DNA of 64,000 nt from Pararhizobium sp. GTDB taxonomy: Bacteria; Pseudomonadota; Alphaproteobacteria; Rhizobiales; Rhizobiaceae. The stretch covers positions 1,054,001 through 1,118,000 of the forward strand of contig CP051237.1 of NCBI GenBank assembly GCA_017794825.1. Direction: 5' to 3'. Positions within the stretch are counted from its first letter, which is position 1. The number at the start of each line of letters is the position of its first letter. Positions 10,192 to 18,121 of the stretch are shown piece after piece. Under the pieces are notes generated by a model. It was not told where the DNA came from. It made no database searches and was given only the letters and a program-made list of their open reading frames with translations. The position numbers were made by a program, and so were the translations under genes.

Positions 10192-10880
10192 GACATCATC
10201 TCCATAGCGGAAAGGGCGAATGCGACATGCGCCTCTACCCCGTCGATAAGCGGAACCCGCGACGTCCTCGGCAAGAGCAGCGGCAGTTCCGTACAGGCGA
10301 GCGCAACCGCCTGCGCTCCACGTCCGGCAAGGTGATCGACCGCCTCATCGAAAGTCTCGCCCGCTTTCTCCGAGAGAGATCCTCTTGTCAGTTCATCGTG
10401 GATCACCGCATTCACGCGCACGGCCAGGTCGGTCTCCGGCGGCGTCGCTTCGATCCCGTTCGCGGCAAGCCGCCCAGCCACATGACCGGATTCCAGCGTA
10501 TAGGCAGTGCCCAGCATTCCGATCCGATCCAGCTTTCGTTCACGACACGCATGCGCCAGCGCGTCGCCGACGTCGATCAGCGGGATCGAGATGGCGTCGC
10601 GCACAACATCGACAGCGAAATGCGCAGTGAAAGCCGTCAGTATGACACAGCCCGCGCCGGCGGCCTCGAGCCGGCTTGCTGCATCAGCGATCCGCCGGGC
10701 GACCGCGTCGCTGTCGCCGTTTTCCATCGCGGCGACGAGCGGGGCGAATGGCAGCGTCACGACCACGCTGTCTGCGTTTTCAAGACTGCCGTAACGCGCC
10801 TCGGACATTTCGTTGAGCAAGCGATAGTAGAGGGCGGTAGAGCGCCAGCTCATCCCGCCCACCAGACCAACTGGACGCAT
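10188..10880 (-). CDS. Aspartate/glutamate racemase-family protein lacking the first catalytic Cys
   Basis: 230 residues beginning RPVGLVGGMSWRST, the standard start of aspartate racemases. These enzymes use two cysteines. The second is present (ALACTELPLLL), but the first site, normally CNTAH, reads AFTAH here; codons at about 10632-10650 confirm GCT-TTC-ACT-GCG-CAT. Some family members work with a non-Cys residue at the first site (E. coli YgeA has Thr), but Ala cannot act as an acid or base. It may therefore be a one-base racemase, a lyase or decarboxylase. It sits 15 bp after the TRAP binding-protein gene. Confidence 0.85.
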   Translation of the reverse strand: MRPVGLVGGMSWRSTALYYRLLNEMSEARYGSLENADSVVVTLPFAPLVAAMENGDSDAVARRIADAASRLEAAGAGCVILTAFTAHFAVDVVRDAISIPLIDVGDALAHACRERKLDRIGMLGTAYTLESGHVAGRLAANGIEATPPETDLAVRVNAVIHDELTRGSLSEKAGETFDEAVDHLAGRGAQAVALACTELPLLLPRTSRVPLIDGVEAHVAFALSAMEMMS

Positions 10881-10895
10881 TCGATTTGTGACCGA

Positions 10896-12005
10896 TCAGA
10901 AGTCGTATTTCGAGAAGATGCGATCGTTTGCGATCTTTATAAAAGCGTCGCGGTCGCCTTCGAACTCCGGCAGGAGTTCCTCGTGCCAGACACGGAAGAC
11001 CTCGACGACCTGGTCGATCAGTTCATCCGCATTCTCGATGCCGCGGGACTCTGCAACTTCCTTGAGCGCGGCTGATTCTCCGGCGTAAAACGCGGTCCAG
11101 GCCTCTGCCAGCGCCTCATCGCCCGGACTGAAGGTCACCTTTCCGGCCAGCGATTCCTTGACCGCGGCATCGGAATCGACATAAGCGCCAGTCACATAGT
11201 CCCAGAGCGTGGCGGGCATCAGGTCGACAATCTTCTGGCGGTCCTCCTTCGAAATCGACTCCCATGACCCGGCGTTGAAGGCCAACGGCACGGCGCCCGA
11301 GATTATGCCCTGCGGCATCTCGATGACCGACTTGATCGTATCTTCGAGGCCATAACTGCGGATCCAGGCGGTGCCGATGAGCGCGCAGTCGGTGGCGCCA
11401 AGCTGCAGACCCGAAAGAATGTCGGAAATCGACGTGCGCACCGGCGTCATGCCGATGGACGTCGCCCAGCGCATCTCGGGACGTCCGATCGTTGCGACCT
11501 TCAGGCCGGCCAGGTCTTCCATCGACGACACTTCGGTCGTGCATTGCATCGTCAGCGGCGTGGCGGACTGTATCAGGGCAGGAACGACGCCGATCTTGCG
11601 AAAGTCTTCCCGGCACTGTTCACAGACGACAAAAAAAGCTTCGTTCAACGCGCCCATCGTTGCGTAGGGATCGATCCCGAGCCCGGTCACTTCGGACATG
11701 AGGGAGGCGGCGGGAAGTTCGGCCGGATGAAACTGGGTGATAAAAAAACCGCTGTCGACGACGCCGTCGGCGATACCCTGCAAAGCGCCGGGAATGGACA
11801 CCAGTTGCCCGCCCAGCACCGGCGTGAAGTCGACGTCGCCATTGGTCGCCTCGGAAATCTTCTCCAGCAGAGGCAGCACGCCTGCCCGGTTGGCGGAAGA
11901 CCGTTCGGGCACACCGGATCCGTAAGTCAGCGTTTCGGCGAATGCGGGTGAAGCCGCCAGACCCAACGCCAGTGCAACACCAATTCTCTTCATGAATTTC
12001 GACAT
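10896..12005 (-). CDS. TRAP transporter substrate-binding protein (DctP type)
   Basis: 369 residues with a signal peptide (MSKFMKRIGVALALGLAASPAFA, cleaved about residue 23). DctP fold: LGGQLVSIPGALQGIADGVVD, GLKVATIGRPEMRW and LQLGATDCALIGT. In most DctP proteins an Arg two residues after the GLK motif salt-bridges the ligand carboxylate; here that position is Ala171, with Arg175 and Arg179 nearby. The ligand may be bound differently. First gene of the operon; its promoter carries the MarR-type palindrome at 12071. Confidence 0.92.
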   Translation of the reverse strand: MSKFMKRIGVALALGLAASPAFAETLTYGSGVPERSSANRAGVLPLLEKISEATNGDVDFTPVLGGQLVSIPGALQGIADGVVDSGFFITQFHPAELPAASLMSEVTGLGIDPYATMGALNEAFFVVCEQCREDFRKIGVVPALIQSATPLTMQCTTEVSSMEDLAGLKVATIGRPEMRWATSIGMTPVRTSISDILSGLQLGATDCALIGTAWIRSYGLEDTIKSVIEMPQGIISGAVPLAFNAGSWESISKEDRQKIVDLMPATLWDYVTGAYVDSDAAVKESLAGKVTFSPGDEALAEAWTAFYAGESAALKEVAESRGIENADELIDQVVEVFRVWHEELLPEFEGDRDAFIKIANDRIFSKYDF

Positions 12006-12070
12006 CAGCGCCTCTCCTTTTCAGCGATCGATTGCCGCCGAATGGAAAGATGGACTGGACTCGAAAATAT

Positions 12071-12085
12071 GTCAACTATGTTGAC
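12071..12085. promoter_or_regulatory. MarR-type operator, copy 1
   Basis: Perfect palindrome GTCAACTATGTTGAC (6-bp arms, 3-bp centre) between marR and the TRAP operon, 66 bp before the dctP start. A near-identical copy (one mismatch, opposite orientation) lies upstream of marR at 12746. The pairing with the adjacent MarR protein is inferred. Confidence 0.75.
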
Positions 12086-12091
12086 GAATTT

Positions 12092-12607
12092 TTAAGCGCG
12101 TCGCCGCCGCCAGGCTGATGAACGACCCGTCGCAGCTTCAGCAGACGTGGCGGCGCGCAGCAGCAAATCGCGGAGAACTTCGCGTTCAGCCTCCGTCAGT
12201 TCACTGAAGAAGGCGGCTTCCGCCTCCTGCAACGCCTCAATGCCGACCGAAAGCAGGCGGCGTCCTTCTTCAGTCGCGTGAACAAGCCGCGCCAGCCCGC
12301 CCTCGACGGTGCGCCACTCGACAAAACCCATCTTTTCGAACGCCGCGACAAGCTTGCTCATGGCCTGTTTAGAAATGCCTGCGTTTTCCGCCATATGGGT
12401 AATGCTGTCGCCTTCGATACGCATGGTCCGCAGGACATGTGTGTGCGCTGCGGTGATGTCGGGGTAACCGGCTTCGTGCAGATAACTCAGCGCGTGCCGG
12501 TCGAAGTTCACGTGTACTTCGTCAAGCAGTCGGCCGAGATTTTTTCGCCGCATATCCTCCAGAATGGCATCATCCAGAACATTCTTCCGCAGCTTCGTCT
12601 TGCTCAT
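12092..12607 (-). CDS. MarR-family transcriptional regulator
   Basis: 171 residues. Winged helix-turn-helix around residues 50-110: HVLRTMRIEGDSITHMAENAGISKQ region, then AMSKLVAAFEKMGFVEWR (recognition helix) and a wing. It is immediately upstream of the TRAP operon on the same strand. The two matching palindromes, one before each transcription unit, suggest that it represses both itself and the operon until a ligand, perhaps an aromatic acid or CoA thioester, binds. The Arg-rich tail SSAWRRRRA is unusual. Confidence 0.9.
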   Translation of the reverse strand: MSKTKLRKNVLDDAILEDMRRKNLGRLLDEVHVNFDRHALSYLHEAGYPDITAAHTHVLRTMRIEGDSITHMAENAGISKQAMSKLVAAFEKMGFVEWRTVEGGLARLVHATEEGRRLLSVGIEALQEAEAAFFSELTEAEREVLRDLLLRAATSAEAATGRSSAWRRRRA

Positions 12608-12745
12608 TCCATACCTTTTCCTGCTTCACTTTCTGTCCACGCCATGTAGGCGAAATCCCCCGCTGCAAGCAATGACTTGACTGCGTCCTTGACCAGCCGC
12701 GCAGTGTCCTGCGCCATCGCGGCCTACCCCGCCTCTTGCATAAAT

Positions 12746-12760
12746 GTAAACATAGTTGAC
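12746..12760. promoter_or_regulatory. MarR-type operator, copy 2
   Basis: GTAAACATAGTTGAC, one base off the reverse complement of the palindrome at 12071. It lies about 140 bp upstream of the marR start, in a 294-bp interval (12608-12901) where no credible gene is seen. It is likely the autoregulatory site. Confidence 0.65.
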
Positions 12761-12901
12761 GATTTTCAACGCTCTTGAGCGCGTCGTGTCAACGGCTTGA
12801 CGCCGTCGCACAGATAGTTTTCTGGTTCGCCGTGTTGCCAGCAGCAGCAAACTACTGCGTTCAGGCCTGGCCGGTTTACCGTGAGGGTTGTTTCTGGAAA
12901 A

Positions 12902-13852
12902 TCACGCCCCCCAGACGATCGCCTGCTCGTGACGTTTGATCAGCTGACCGAGATCGGCAAAGGCGTCGGCGACATGATTTGCAAAGGTGTCGACCGCCGG
13001 AATTCGCGGCGCCGCCGTCAGGCGAAGCAGCCCGAGAGAGCGGTCCGGATGCGGGATGTTGATCGGAAGCGCGGTGATCTGGCCTCCTTTGCGAAAGGCG
13101 AAGACGACGCTGTGCGGCAGGACAGTCAGCGCGTTTGACGCCGTCATGTAGTTGAGCACGCTGGCGAGCGACCCGCCCGAGAAGCGGATCTTTATTTCCG
13201 CGACGCCCAGGGAATGCAGGATTGAGCGCAGGTCGGCCAGAAGCGGGCTGCCCGGCGGCGGCGCGATCCAGGCGTACTCGAGCAGATCACAGGAGGTTGG
13301 TTTGCGCTTCATCAGAAGCGGATGCGTCGAGGAGCATGCGACAACGTTCCTGCCGGGCAGGATTTCCCGGAACTCCAGCCCCGACCCTTCGTCCAGAACA
13401 TCGACCGGACAGACGGCGACATCGATCCGGCCTGCCTGGAGCGAAGCCCGCAAATCCGAAAGATAACCGTAGGACTGTTCGATGCTGACGTCCGGATAGC
13501 GGTCCTGGAAGCCGGCGATCATCCTCGAAATCAGGCCATCCATGAAGAACGGACTGCCGCCCACCCGCACCACGCCGCTTGTTCCCCGGCGAAAACTGTC
13601 GATGGTTTCAGAAGCTGCGCGCGAGGCGGAAAGTATGATCTGGCCGTGCTCCGCCAGCGCCTTTCCGAGCGGCGTTGGCGCAAGCGGCCTCCTTCCACGC
13701 ACAAAAAGCGGTTCGCCAAGCCGCTTTTCGAGTTGCGCAAGTGTACGGGAAATAGCCGGTTGCGACAGGCCGAGAACCGCGGCGCCCTCGGTCACGCCGC
13801 CCGCCTGCACGACAGCCGCGAGTTGCACGAGATGTCTTTCATCCAGCTTCAT
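12902..13852 (-). CDS. LysR-family transcriptional regulator of the intradiol cluster
   Basis: 316 residues. N-terminal helix-turn-helix (GGVTEGAAVLGLSQPAISRT at about 18-37, then LAQLEKRLGEPLFVRGRRPL), then the effector domain with VRVGGSPFFMDGLISRMIAGF. Divergent from the intradiol dioxygenase gene with 100 bp between starts, the usual arrangement for LysR control of catechol or hydroxyquinol pathways. A palindrome directly over its start codon suggests autorepression. The inducer is presumably a ring-cleavage product, by analogy. Confidence 0.92.
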   Translation of the reverse strand: MKLDERHLVQLAAVVQAGGVTEGAAVLGLSQPAISRTLAQLEKRLGEPLFVRGRRPLAPTPLGKALAEHGQIILSASRAASETIDSFRRGTSGVVRVGGSPFFMDGLISRMIAGFQDRYPDVSIEQSYGYLSDLRASLQAGRIDVAVCPVDVLDEGSGLEFREILPGRNVVACSSTHPLLMKRKPTSCDLLEYAWIAPPPGSPLLADLRSILHSLGVAEIKIRFSGGSLASVLNYMTASNALTVLPHSVVFAFRKGGQITALPINIPHPDRSLGLLRLTAAPRIPAVDTFANHVADAFADLGQLIKRHEQAIVWGA

Positions 13853-13865
13853 AACAATTTGTTAT
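13851..13865. promoter_or_regulatory. Perfect LysR-type palindrome at the regulator's start codon
   Basis: ATAACAATTTGTTAT is a perfect palindrome (7-1-7) containing a T-N11-A motif, the LysR hallmark. It overlaps the last two bases of the LysR ATG (13850-13852) and sits about 90 bp before the intradiol gene, in an AT-rich divergent region. Confidence 0.6.
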
Positions 13866-13952
13866 ATTAAATCAGAAAGAAATCATAAACCACATAATAG
13901 TCTGGCGCTACAATCCAAATCGCATCACGCGTGGCCAACGCACGGAGGAGTG

Positions 13953-14819
13953 ATGAGGCCGGTTACGGACAATCTCGATTTCAACGAACGGACTGCATCG
14001 GCCATCGTTTCCGGCCGCTTGCGCCCCGGAAACGACCGGCTTGGCGTCGCCGTTTCCGGGATCGTCTCGCACATCCACGCGCTTGTCAGCGAATTGCGGC
14101 CCACCCGCAAAGAATTCCGCGAAATTGTCGCGTTCCTGACGGATGTCGGCCACGCCACGGAAGATCATCGGCAGGAATGGGTTCTTCTGTTCGACGTTCT
14201 CGGCGTTTCCACGCTCGTTGAAACCATGAACAGCGCCCGTCCGGCAGGCGCCACGCCAAACACGCTGCGAGGTCCCTTCTATCGAGCGGACGCGCCAACC
14301 CTGTCGCTTGGCGCTTCCATTTCGCTCGACGCCAGGGGCGAACCGCTGACCGTCCACGGTCGCGTCACCGATCTTGACGGAAAGCCGGTCGCCGGCGCGA
14401 TTCTGGAAGTTTGGCAGCCCAATGCTGACGGGATATTCGAGAACCAGCAACCGGATTTGCAGCCGGAATTCAATCTGCGCGGCAAGTTTGTCTGCGATCA
14501 AGACGGCGGTTTCATCTTCAGAACGATCAAGCCGGGCGGATACAGCATTCCGAGCGACGGACCGGTGGGCATGCTCCTGCAAAGGCTGGATTATCCGTTA
14601 AACCGCCCGGCGCACCTGCACTTCCGAATAGGTGCGCAGGGATATCAGACACTGGTCACCCAGATCTTCGACGCCGATGATCCCTTTCTCACGCAAGACG
14701 CCATTCTTGGCGTGCAGCGCGACCTTGTGGGAGAATTCCGCAAATCCGGCGCCGGTGAATGGGAACTGGCGTACTCATTCGTCATGGCCCCCGCCAGAAT
14801 TCAGGAGCAGGCATCGTGA
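13953..14819 (+). CDS. Intradiol ring-cleavage dioxygenase (hydroxyquinol 1,2-dioxygenase-like) with Tyr-to-Phe change at an iron-ligand site
   Basis: 288 residues. ATG 13953 follows GGAGGAG. Layout as in hydroxyquinol 1,2-dioxygenases: N-terminal helical dimerisation domain (about 1-100), then a beta-sandwich with the Fe(III) site. Tyr197 (GGYSIPSDGPVG), His221 and His223 (RPAHLHF) match the family ligands. The other ligand, Tyr in the sister enzyme encoded at 15913 (GFYDVQQ, Tyr162), is Phe162 here (GIFENQQ; codon TTC). It overlaps the maleylacetate reductase gene by four bases. It may be inactive, altered in activity, or partner the second enzyme. Confidence 0.88.
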   Translation: MRPVTDNLDFNERTASAIVSGRLRPGNDRLGVAVSGIVSHIHALVSELRPTRKEFREIVAFLTDVGHATEDHRQEWVLLFDVLGVSTLVETMNSARPAGATPNTLRGPFYRADAPTLSLGASISLDARGEPLTVHGRVTDLDGKPVAGAILEVWQPNADGIFENQQPDLQPEFNLRGKFVCDQDGGFIFRTIKPGGYSIPSDGPVGMLLQRLDYPLNRPAHLHFRIGAQGYQTLVTQIFDADDPFLTQDAILGVQRDLVGEFRKSGAGEWELAYSFVMAPARIQEQAS

Positions 14820-15883
14820 ATCTTCCCGGCTCTTTCGTTTTTCCAGGCATACCGACGCGCGTCGTTTTCGGCGCCGGATCGCTTGCAAGAACCGGAGAGG
14901 AAATCGAGCGACTGGGCTGCAAAAGCGCACTGGTTCTGTCAACGCCCCAGCAGGAGGAGCAGGCGCAAGACCTGTCGGCCAAGCTCGCCAGGTTGAGCGC
15001 CGGCGTGTTTTCCGGCGCGGCGATGCACACGCCGGTCTCCGTCACGGAAGCCGCCCTCGAGGCCTTCAGAACATCGGGAGCGGATTGCGTCGTCTCGCTC
15101 GGCGGCGGATCGACGACCGGCCTCGGCAAGGCGATCGCCACGCGCACCGGCGTCGATCAGGTGGTCATCCCCACCACCTACGCCGGTTCCGAAATGACCG
15201 ACATTCTCGGCGAAACGCAAGACGGACGAAAGACGACCCGACGCGACCCGTCGATCCTGCCGGAGACGGTGATTTACGACGTCGATCTGACGCTATCCCT
15301 GCCTGTCTCCATGAGCGTGACCTCGGGTCTGAACGCCGTCGCCCATTCCGCAGAAGGACTTTACGCGAGCAACCGGAATCCGGTCATCAGCCTGCTGGCC
15401 GTCGAATCCATTCGCGCGTTCAACCAAGCGCTGCCCGCGCTCGTTGCGTCGCCACAGGATGCTGACGCCAGAAAGCTGGCGCAATATGCGGCCTGGCTGT
15501 CCGGAATCGTGCTCGGCGGCGTCGCCATGGCGCTGCATCACAAGATCTGCCACACGCTTGGCGGAACTTTCGATACGCCGCATGCAGACACGCATGCAAT
15601 CATGCTGCCGCACACCATCGCCTACAACGCCGTCGCCGCGCCCGAACTGCTGCAGCCGCTCCAGGATATTTTCGAAATGAAGCCTGGTCGGGGCCTGTAC
15701 GATCTCGCAAAGAGAACCGACGCGCCGATGCGCCTTATGGACCTTGGCCTTACGGAGTCCGATCTGGACAAGGCGGCCGACATCGCAGTCGAAAACCCGT
15801 ACGAAAACCCGCGACCCGTCGAACGCGAATCCATCCGGCAGTTGCTGCAGGACGCCTTCGAGGGCCGCGAACCCAACAATTGA
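14816..15883 (+). CDS. Maleylacetate reductase
   Basis: 355 residues, iron-containing alcohol dehydrogenase superfamily. It reduces maleylacetate to 3-oxoadipate with NAD(P)H, the step after hydroxyquinol ring opening. Motifs: TRVVFGAGSL, SLGGGSTTGLGKAIA (nucleotide), PTTYAGSEMTDILGET and HHKICHTLGGTFDTPHADTHA, typical of maleylacetate reductases. The GTG start at 14816 overlaps the preceding stop (GTGA), indicating coupling. The superfamily metal-binding His cluster (HHKICH, HADTHA) is conserved. The pathway placement between two intradiol genes is strong support. Confidence 0.95.
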   Translation: MNLPGSFVFPGIPTRVVFGAGSLARTGEEIERLGCKSALVLSTPQQEEQAQDLSAKLARLSAGVFSGAAMHTPVSVTEAALEAFRTSGADCVVSLGGGSTTGLGKAIATRTGVDQVVIPTTYAGSEMTDILGETQDGRKTTRRDPSILPETVIYDVDLTLSLPVSMSVTSGLNAVAHSAEGLYASNRNPVISLLAVESIRAFNQALPALVASPQDADARKLAQYAAWLSGIVLGGVAMALHHKICHTLGGTFDTPHADTHAIMLPHTIAYNAVAAPELLQPLQDIFEMKPGRGLYDLAKRTDAPMRLMDLGLTESDLDKAADIAVENPYENPRPVERESIRQLLQDAFEGREPNN

Positions 15884-15912
15884 CGGGACATCAGATTCGC
15901 CGGAGGACAGAG

Positions 15913-16800
15913 ATGAACACGAAGGAACAGGGTTATTTCACAGAGGAAGATTCCGTCGAGGTTGTTACAAGCCGAAACGCCAACGCGGAAAGCGAGCGCC
16001 TCAAATTCATGATGGAGGTCGTCACCCGCAAGCTGCATGAAGCGGTCAAGGAGATCGAACCGACGCAGGACGAGTGGTTCAAGGCGATCATGTTCCTGAC
16101 GGAAACCGGCCATATGTGCAACGAATGGCGCCAGGAATTCATCCTGCTGTCGGACGTACTCGGCGTCTCGATGCTGGTGGACGCGATCAACAACCGCAAG
16201 CCTTCCGGCGCTTCGGAATCGACCGTGCTCGGACCATTTCACGTCGAGGGCGCGCCGGAGCTCGAAATGGGCGCCAATATCTGCCTCGACCAGAAGGGCG
16301 AGGACATGGTGGTCAGCGGCCGCATTCTCGACACCGCGAGCAATCCGATCGCCGATGCGGTGATCGATGTCTGGCAGGCCAACGACGAAGGGTTCTACGA
16401 CGTGCAGCAGAAAGGCATCCAGCCGGACTTCAACCTGCGGGGCGTCTTCAGGACCGGTCCGGACGGACGCTACTGGTTCCGCGCCGTCAAGCCGAAATTC
16501 TATCCGATCCCGGATGACGGGCCGGTCGGCAAGATGCTCGGCGCCCTTGGTCGCCACCCCTATCGGCCGGCGCATCTGCATTACATCATCAAGTCCGACG
16601 GGTTCGAGACGCTGACGACCCACATCTTCGATCCCGATGATCAGTACATCAATTCCGACGCCGTGTTCGGCGTGAAGAAAAGTCTGCTCGCAGAGTTCAA
16701 GTGGATCGAGGATGCGGCGCGCTCGAAGGAACTGGAGTTCAAAAACGGGTTCTGGGAAGTCGAGCACGACTTCGTGCTGGCGAGACCCGGCGGCGCCTGA
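15913..16800 (+). CDS. Hydroxyquinol 1,2-dioxygenase
   Basis: 295 residues. It cleaves benzene-1,2,4-triol between the ortho hydroxyls to give maleylacetate. All four Fe(III) ligands are visible: Tyr162 (GFYDVQQ), Tyr197 (KFYPIPDDGP), His221 and His223 (RPAHLHY). The N-terminal helical linker domain includes TQDEWFKAIMFLTETGHMC. ATG 15913 follows CGGAGGA at 15901; an upstream TTG in frame overlaps the previous gene and is less likely. Paralogous to the product of 13953 along its whole length, so the pair probably arose by duplication or recruitment. Confidence 0.94.
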   Translation: MNTKEQGYFTEEDSVEVVTSRNANAESERLKFMMEVVTRKLHEAVKEIEPTQDEWFKAIMFLTETGHMCNEWRQEFILLSDVLGVSMLVDAINNRKPSGASESTVLGPFHVEGAPELEMGANICLDQKGEDMVVSGRILDTASNPIADAVIDVWQANDEGFYDVQQKGIQPDFNLRGVFRTGPDGRYWFRAVKPKFYPIPDDGPVGKMLGALGRHPYRPAHLHYIIKSDGFETLTTHIFDPDDQYINSDAVFGVKKSLLAEFKWIEDAARSKELEFKNGFWEVEHDFVLARPGGA

Positions 16801-16929
16801 TCATCCGGGTGTCGGGAAATCTCTGGCGCCGGAGACGGTGGATATACTATCAGTGTAAGAGCCGATTGATCGCCCCGAAGTCAGGACAGGACGACAGCCC
16901 TCCATGGCGAATGCGCGGATAGACCCTGG

Positions 16930-18033
16930 ATGTTGAAGGACGTCGACGTCGATATTGTCGTCGTCGGCACCGGCGTCGTCGGCCTCGCCGTGGCGCGAAT
17001 CCTGGCTATGAACGGCTTTGACGTCGTGGTTCTGGAAGCCGCAGGCGCAATCGGAACGGAAACGTCGAGCCGCAACAGCGAGGTCATTCACGCAGGCCTC
17101 TACTACCCGCAGCATTCCATGAAGGCCGCGCTCTGCGTCAAGGGACGCAACCAGCTCTATCGCTATTGCGAACAGCGCGGGGTCGAACACAGGCGCATTG
17201 GCAAGCTCGTCGTCGCGACGAGGGAAAGCGAAGTCGCCGCGCTCGAGGACATATCGCGCAAGGCGGCGCGCAACGGCGTCGACGACCTCGAGATGCTGGA
17301 CGCCGCCGCCGTCCGCCGTCTCGAACCCGAACTGAACGCCTGCGCTGCTTTGTTTTCGCCCAGCACCGGGATCATAGACACGCACGGATATATGCTTTCC
17401 CTTCAGGGCGAGGCGGAAGACCATCACGCCGTCATTTCCTTCCATTCTCCGGTTCTGTCCGGCCGCACCGACGGCAACGCCGTCGAACTGGACGTCGGAG
17501 GAAAGGAGCCCTCGACGATCGTCTGCCGCGTTCTCGTCAACGCGGCGGGTCTGGTCGCCGCCAGGGTCGCAGGAAGCATTGAAGGGGCGGACTGCGCCAT
17601 TCCGGAAATGCGCTACGCAAAGGGCAACTATTTCGGCCTGACGGGCAAGGCGCCTTTCTCGCACCTCATATACCCCGTGCCTGAGCCCGGCGGCCTGGGC
17701 GTTCACTTGACGCTCGATCTCGGACAGCGCGTCCGCTTCGGCCCGGATGTAGAATGGCTCGACGCCCCTGACCTCGACTATTCGATCGATGAAAACCGCC
17801 GGGAGCCTTTCTATGACGCCATTCGCCAATACTGGCCGGGTCTGCCGGACGGCAGCCTTCATGCAGACTATTGCGGCATTCGTCCCAAGGCCATGATCGA
17901 CGGCCTCGCCGACTTCGTGATCGACGACCAGGCCGGCCCCGTCATCAGTCTGTTCGGCGTCGAATCGCCTGGTTTGACTGCTTCGCTTGCTCTTGCCGAA
18001 GAGGTCCTGGTCCGGGTTCAGAAGGCAATGTAG
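16930..18033 (+). CDS. FAD-dependent oxidoreductase, L-2-hydroxyglutarate dehydrogenase-like (DAO family)
   Basis: 367 residues. Dinucleotide fold at the N-terminus (VVVGTGVVGLAVARILA), then SSRNSEVIHAGLYYP, characteristic of the L-2-hydroxyglutarate oxidase/dehydrogenase branch, where His is near the flavin. C-terminal GIRPKAMIDGLADFVIDD and FGVESPGLTASLALAE complete the FAD site. It oxidises a 2-hydroxy acid or related compound. It follows the hydroxyquinol cluster after 129 bp, so it may be transcribed separately; any pathway link is unproven. Confidence 0.85.
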   Translation: MLKDVDVDIVVVGTGVVGLAVARILAMNGFDVVVLEAAGAIGTETSSRNSEVIHAGLYYPQHSMKAALCVKGRNQLYRYCEQRGVEHRRIGKLVVATRESEVAALEDISRKAARNGVDDLEMLDAAAVRRLEPELNACAALFSPSTGIIDTHGYMLSLQGEAEDHHAVISFHSPVLSGRTDGNAVELDVGGKEPSTIVCRVLVNAAGLVAARVAGSIEGADCAIPEMRYAKGNYFGLTGKAPFSHLIYPVPEPGGLGVHLTLDLGQRVRFGPDVEWLDAPDLDYSIDENRREPFYDAIRQYWPGLPDGSLHADYCGIRPKAMIDGLADFVIDDQAGPVISLFGVESPGLTASLALAEEVLVRVQKAM

Positions 18034-18088
18034 GCCGTGCTGCCTGCGCAGCAGTCTTGACAGCCCCATCCCTAAGTATTTATCCTGT

Positions 18089-18105
18089 ATGTTACGTTAT
18101 AACAT
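18089..18105. promoter_or_regulatory. Probable Zur (zinc uptake regulator) box
   Basis: ATGTTACGTTATAACAT, 17 bp, with perfect 6-bp outer arms. It differs at only two central positions from the core of the proteobacterial Zur consensus (ATGTTATAnTATAACAT). It lies 17 bp before the start of a CobW/COG0523 GTPase, a family commonly controlled by Zur. The position over the promoter would give repression when zinc is plentiful. Confidence 0.7.
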
Positions 18106-18121
18106 TATATTTGGATAGAAC

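Noticed and set aside
12626..12850. 74-codon minus-strand frame upstream of marR
   Set aside because: It covers the operator at 12746 and the marR leader, has no ribosome site and a low-complexity Arg/Gly composition.
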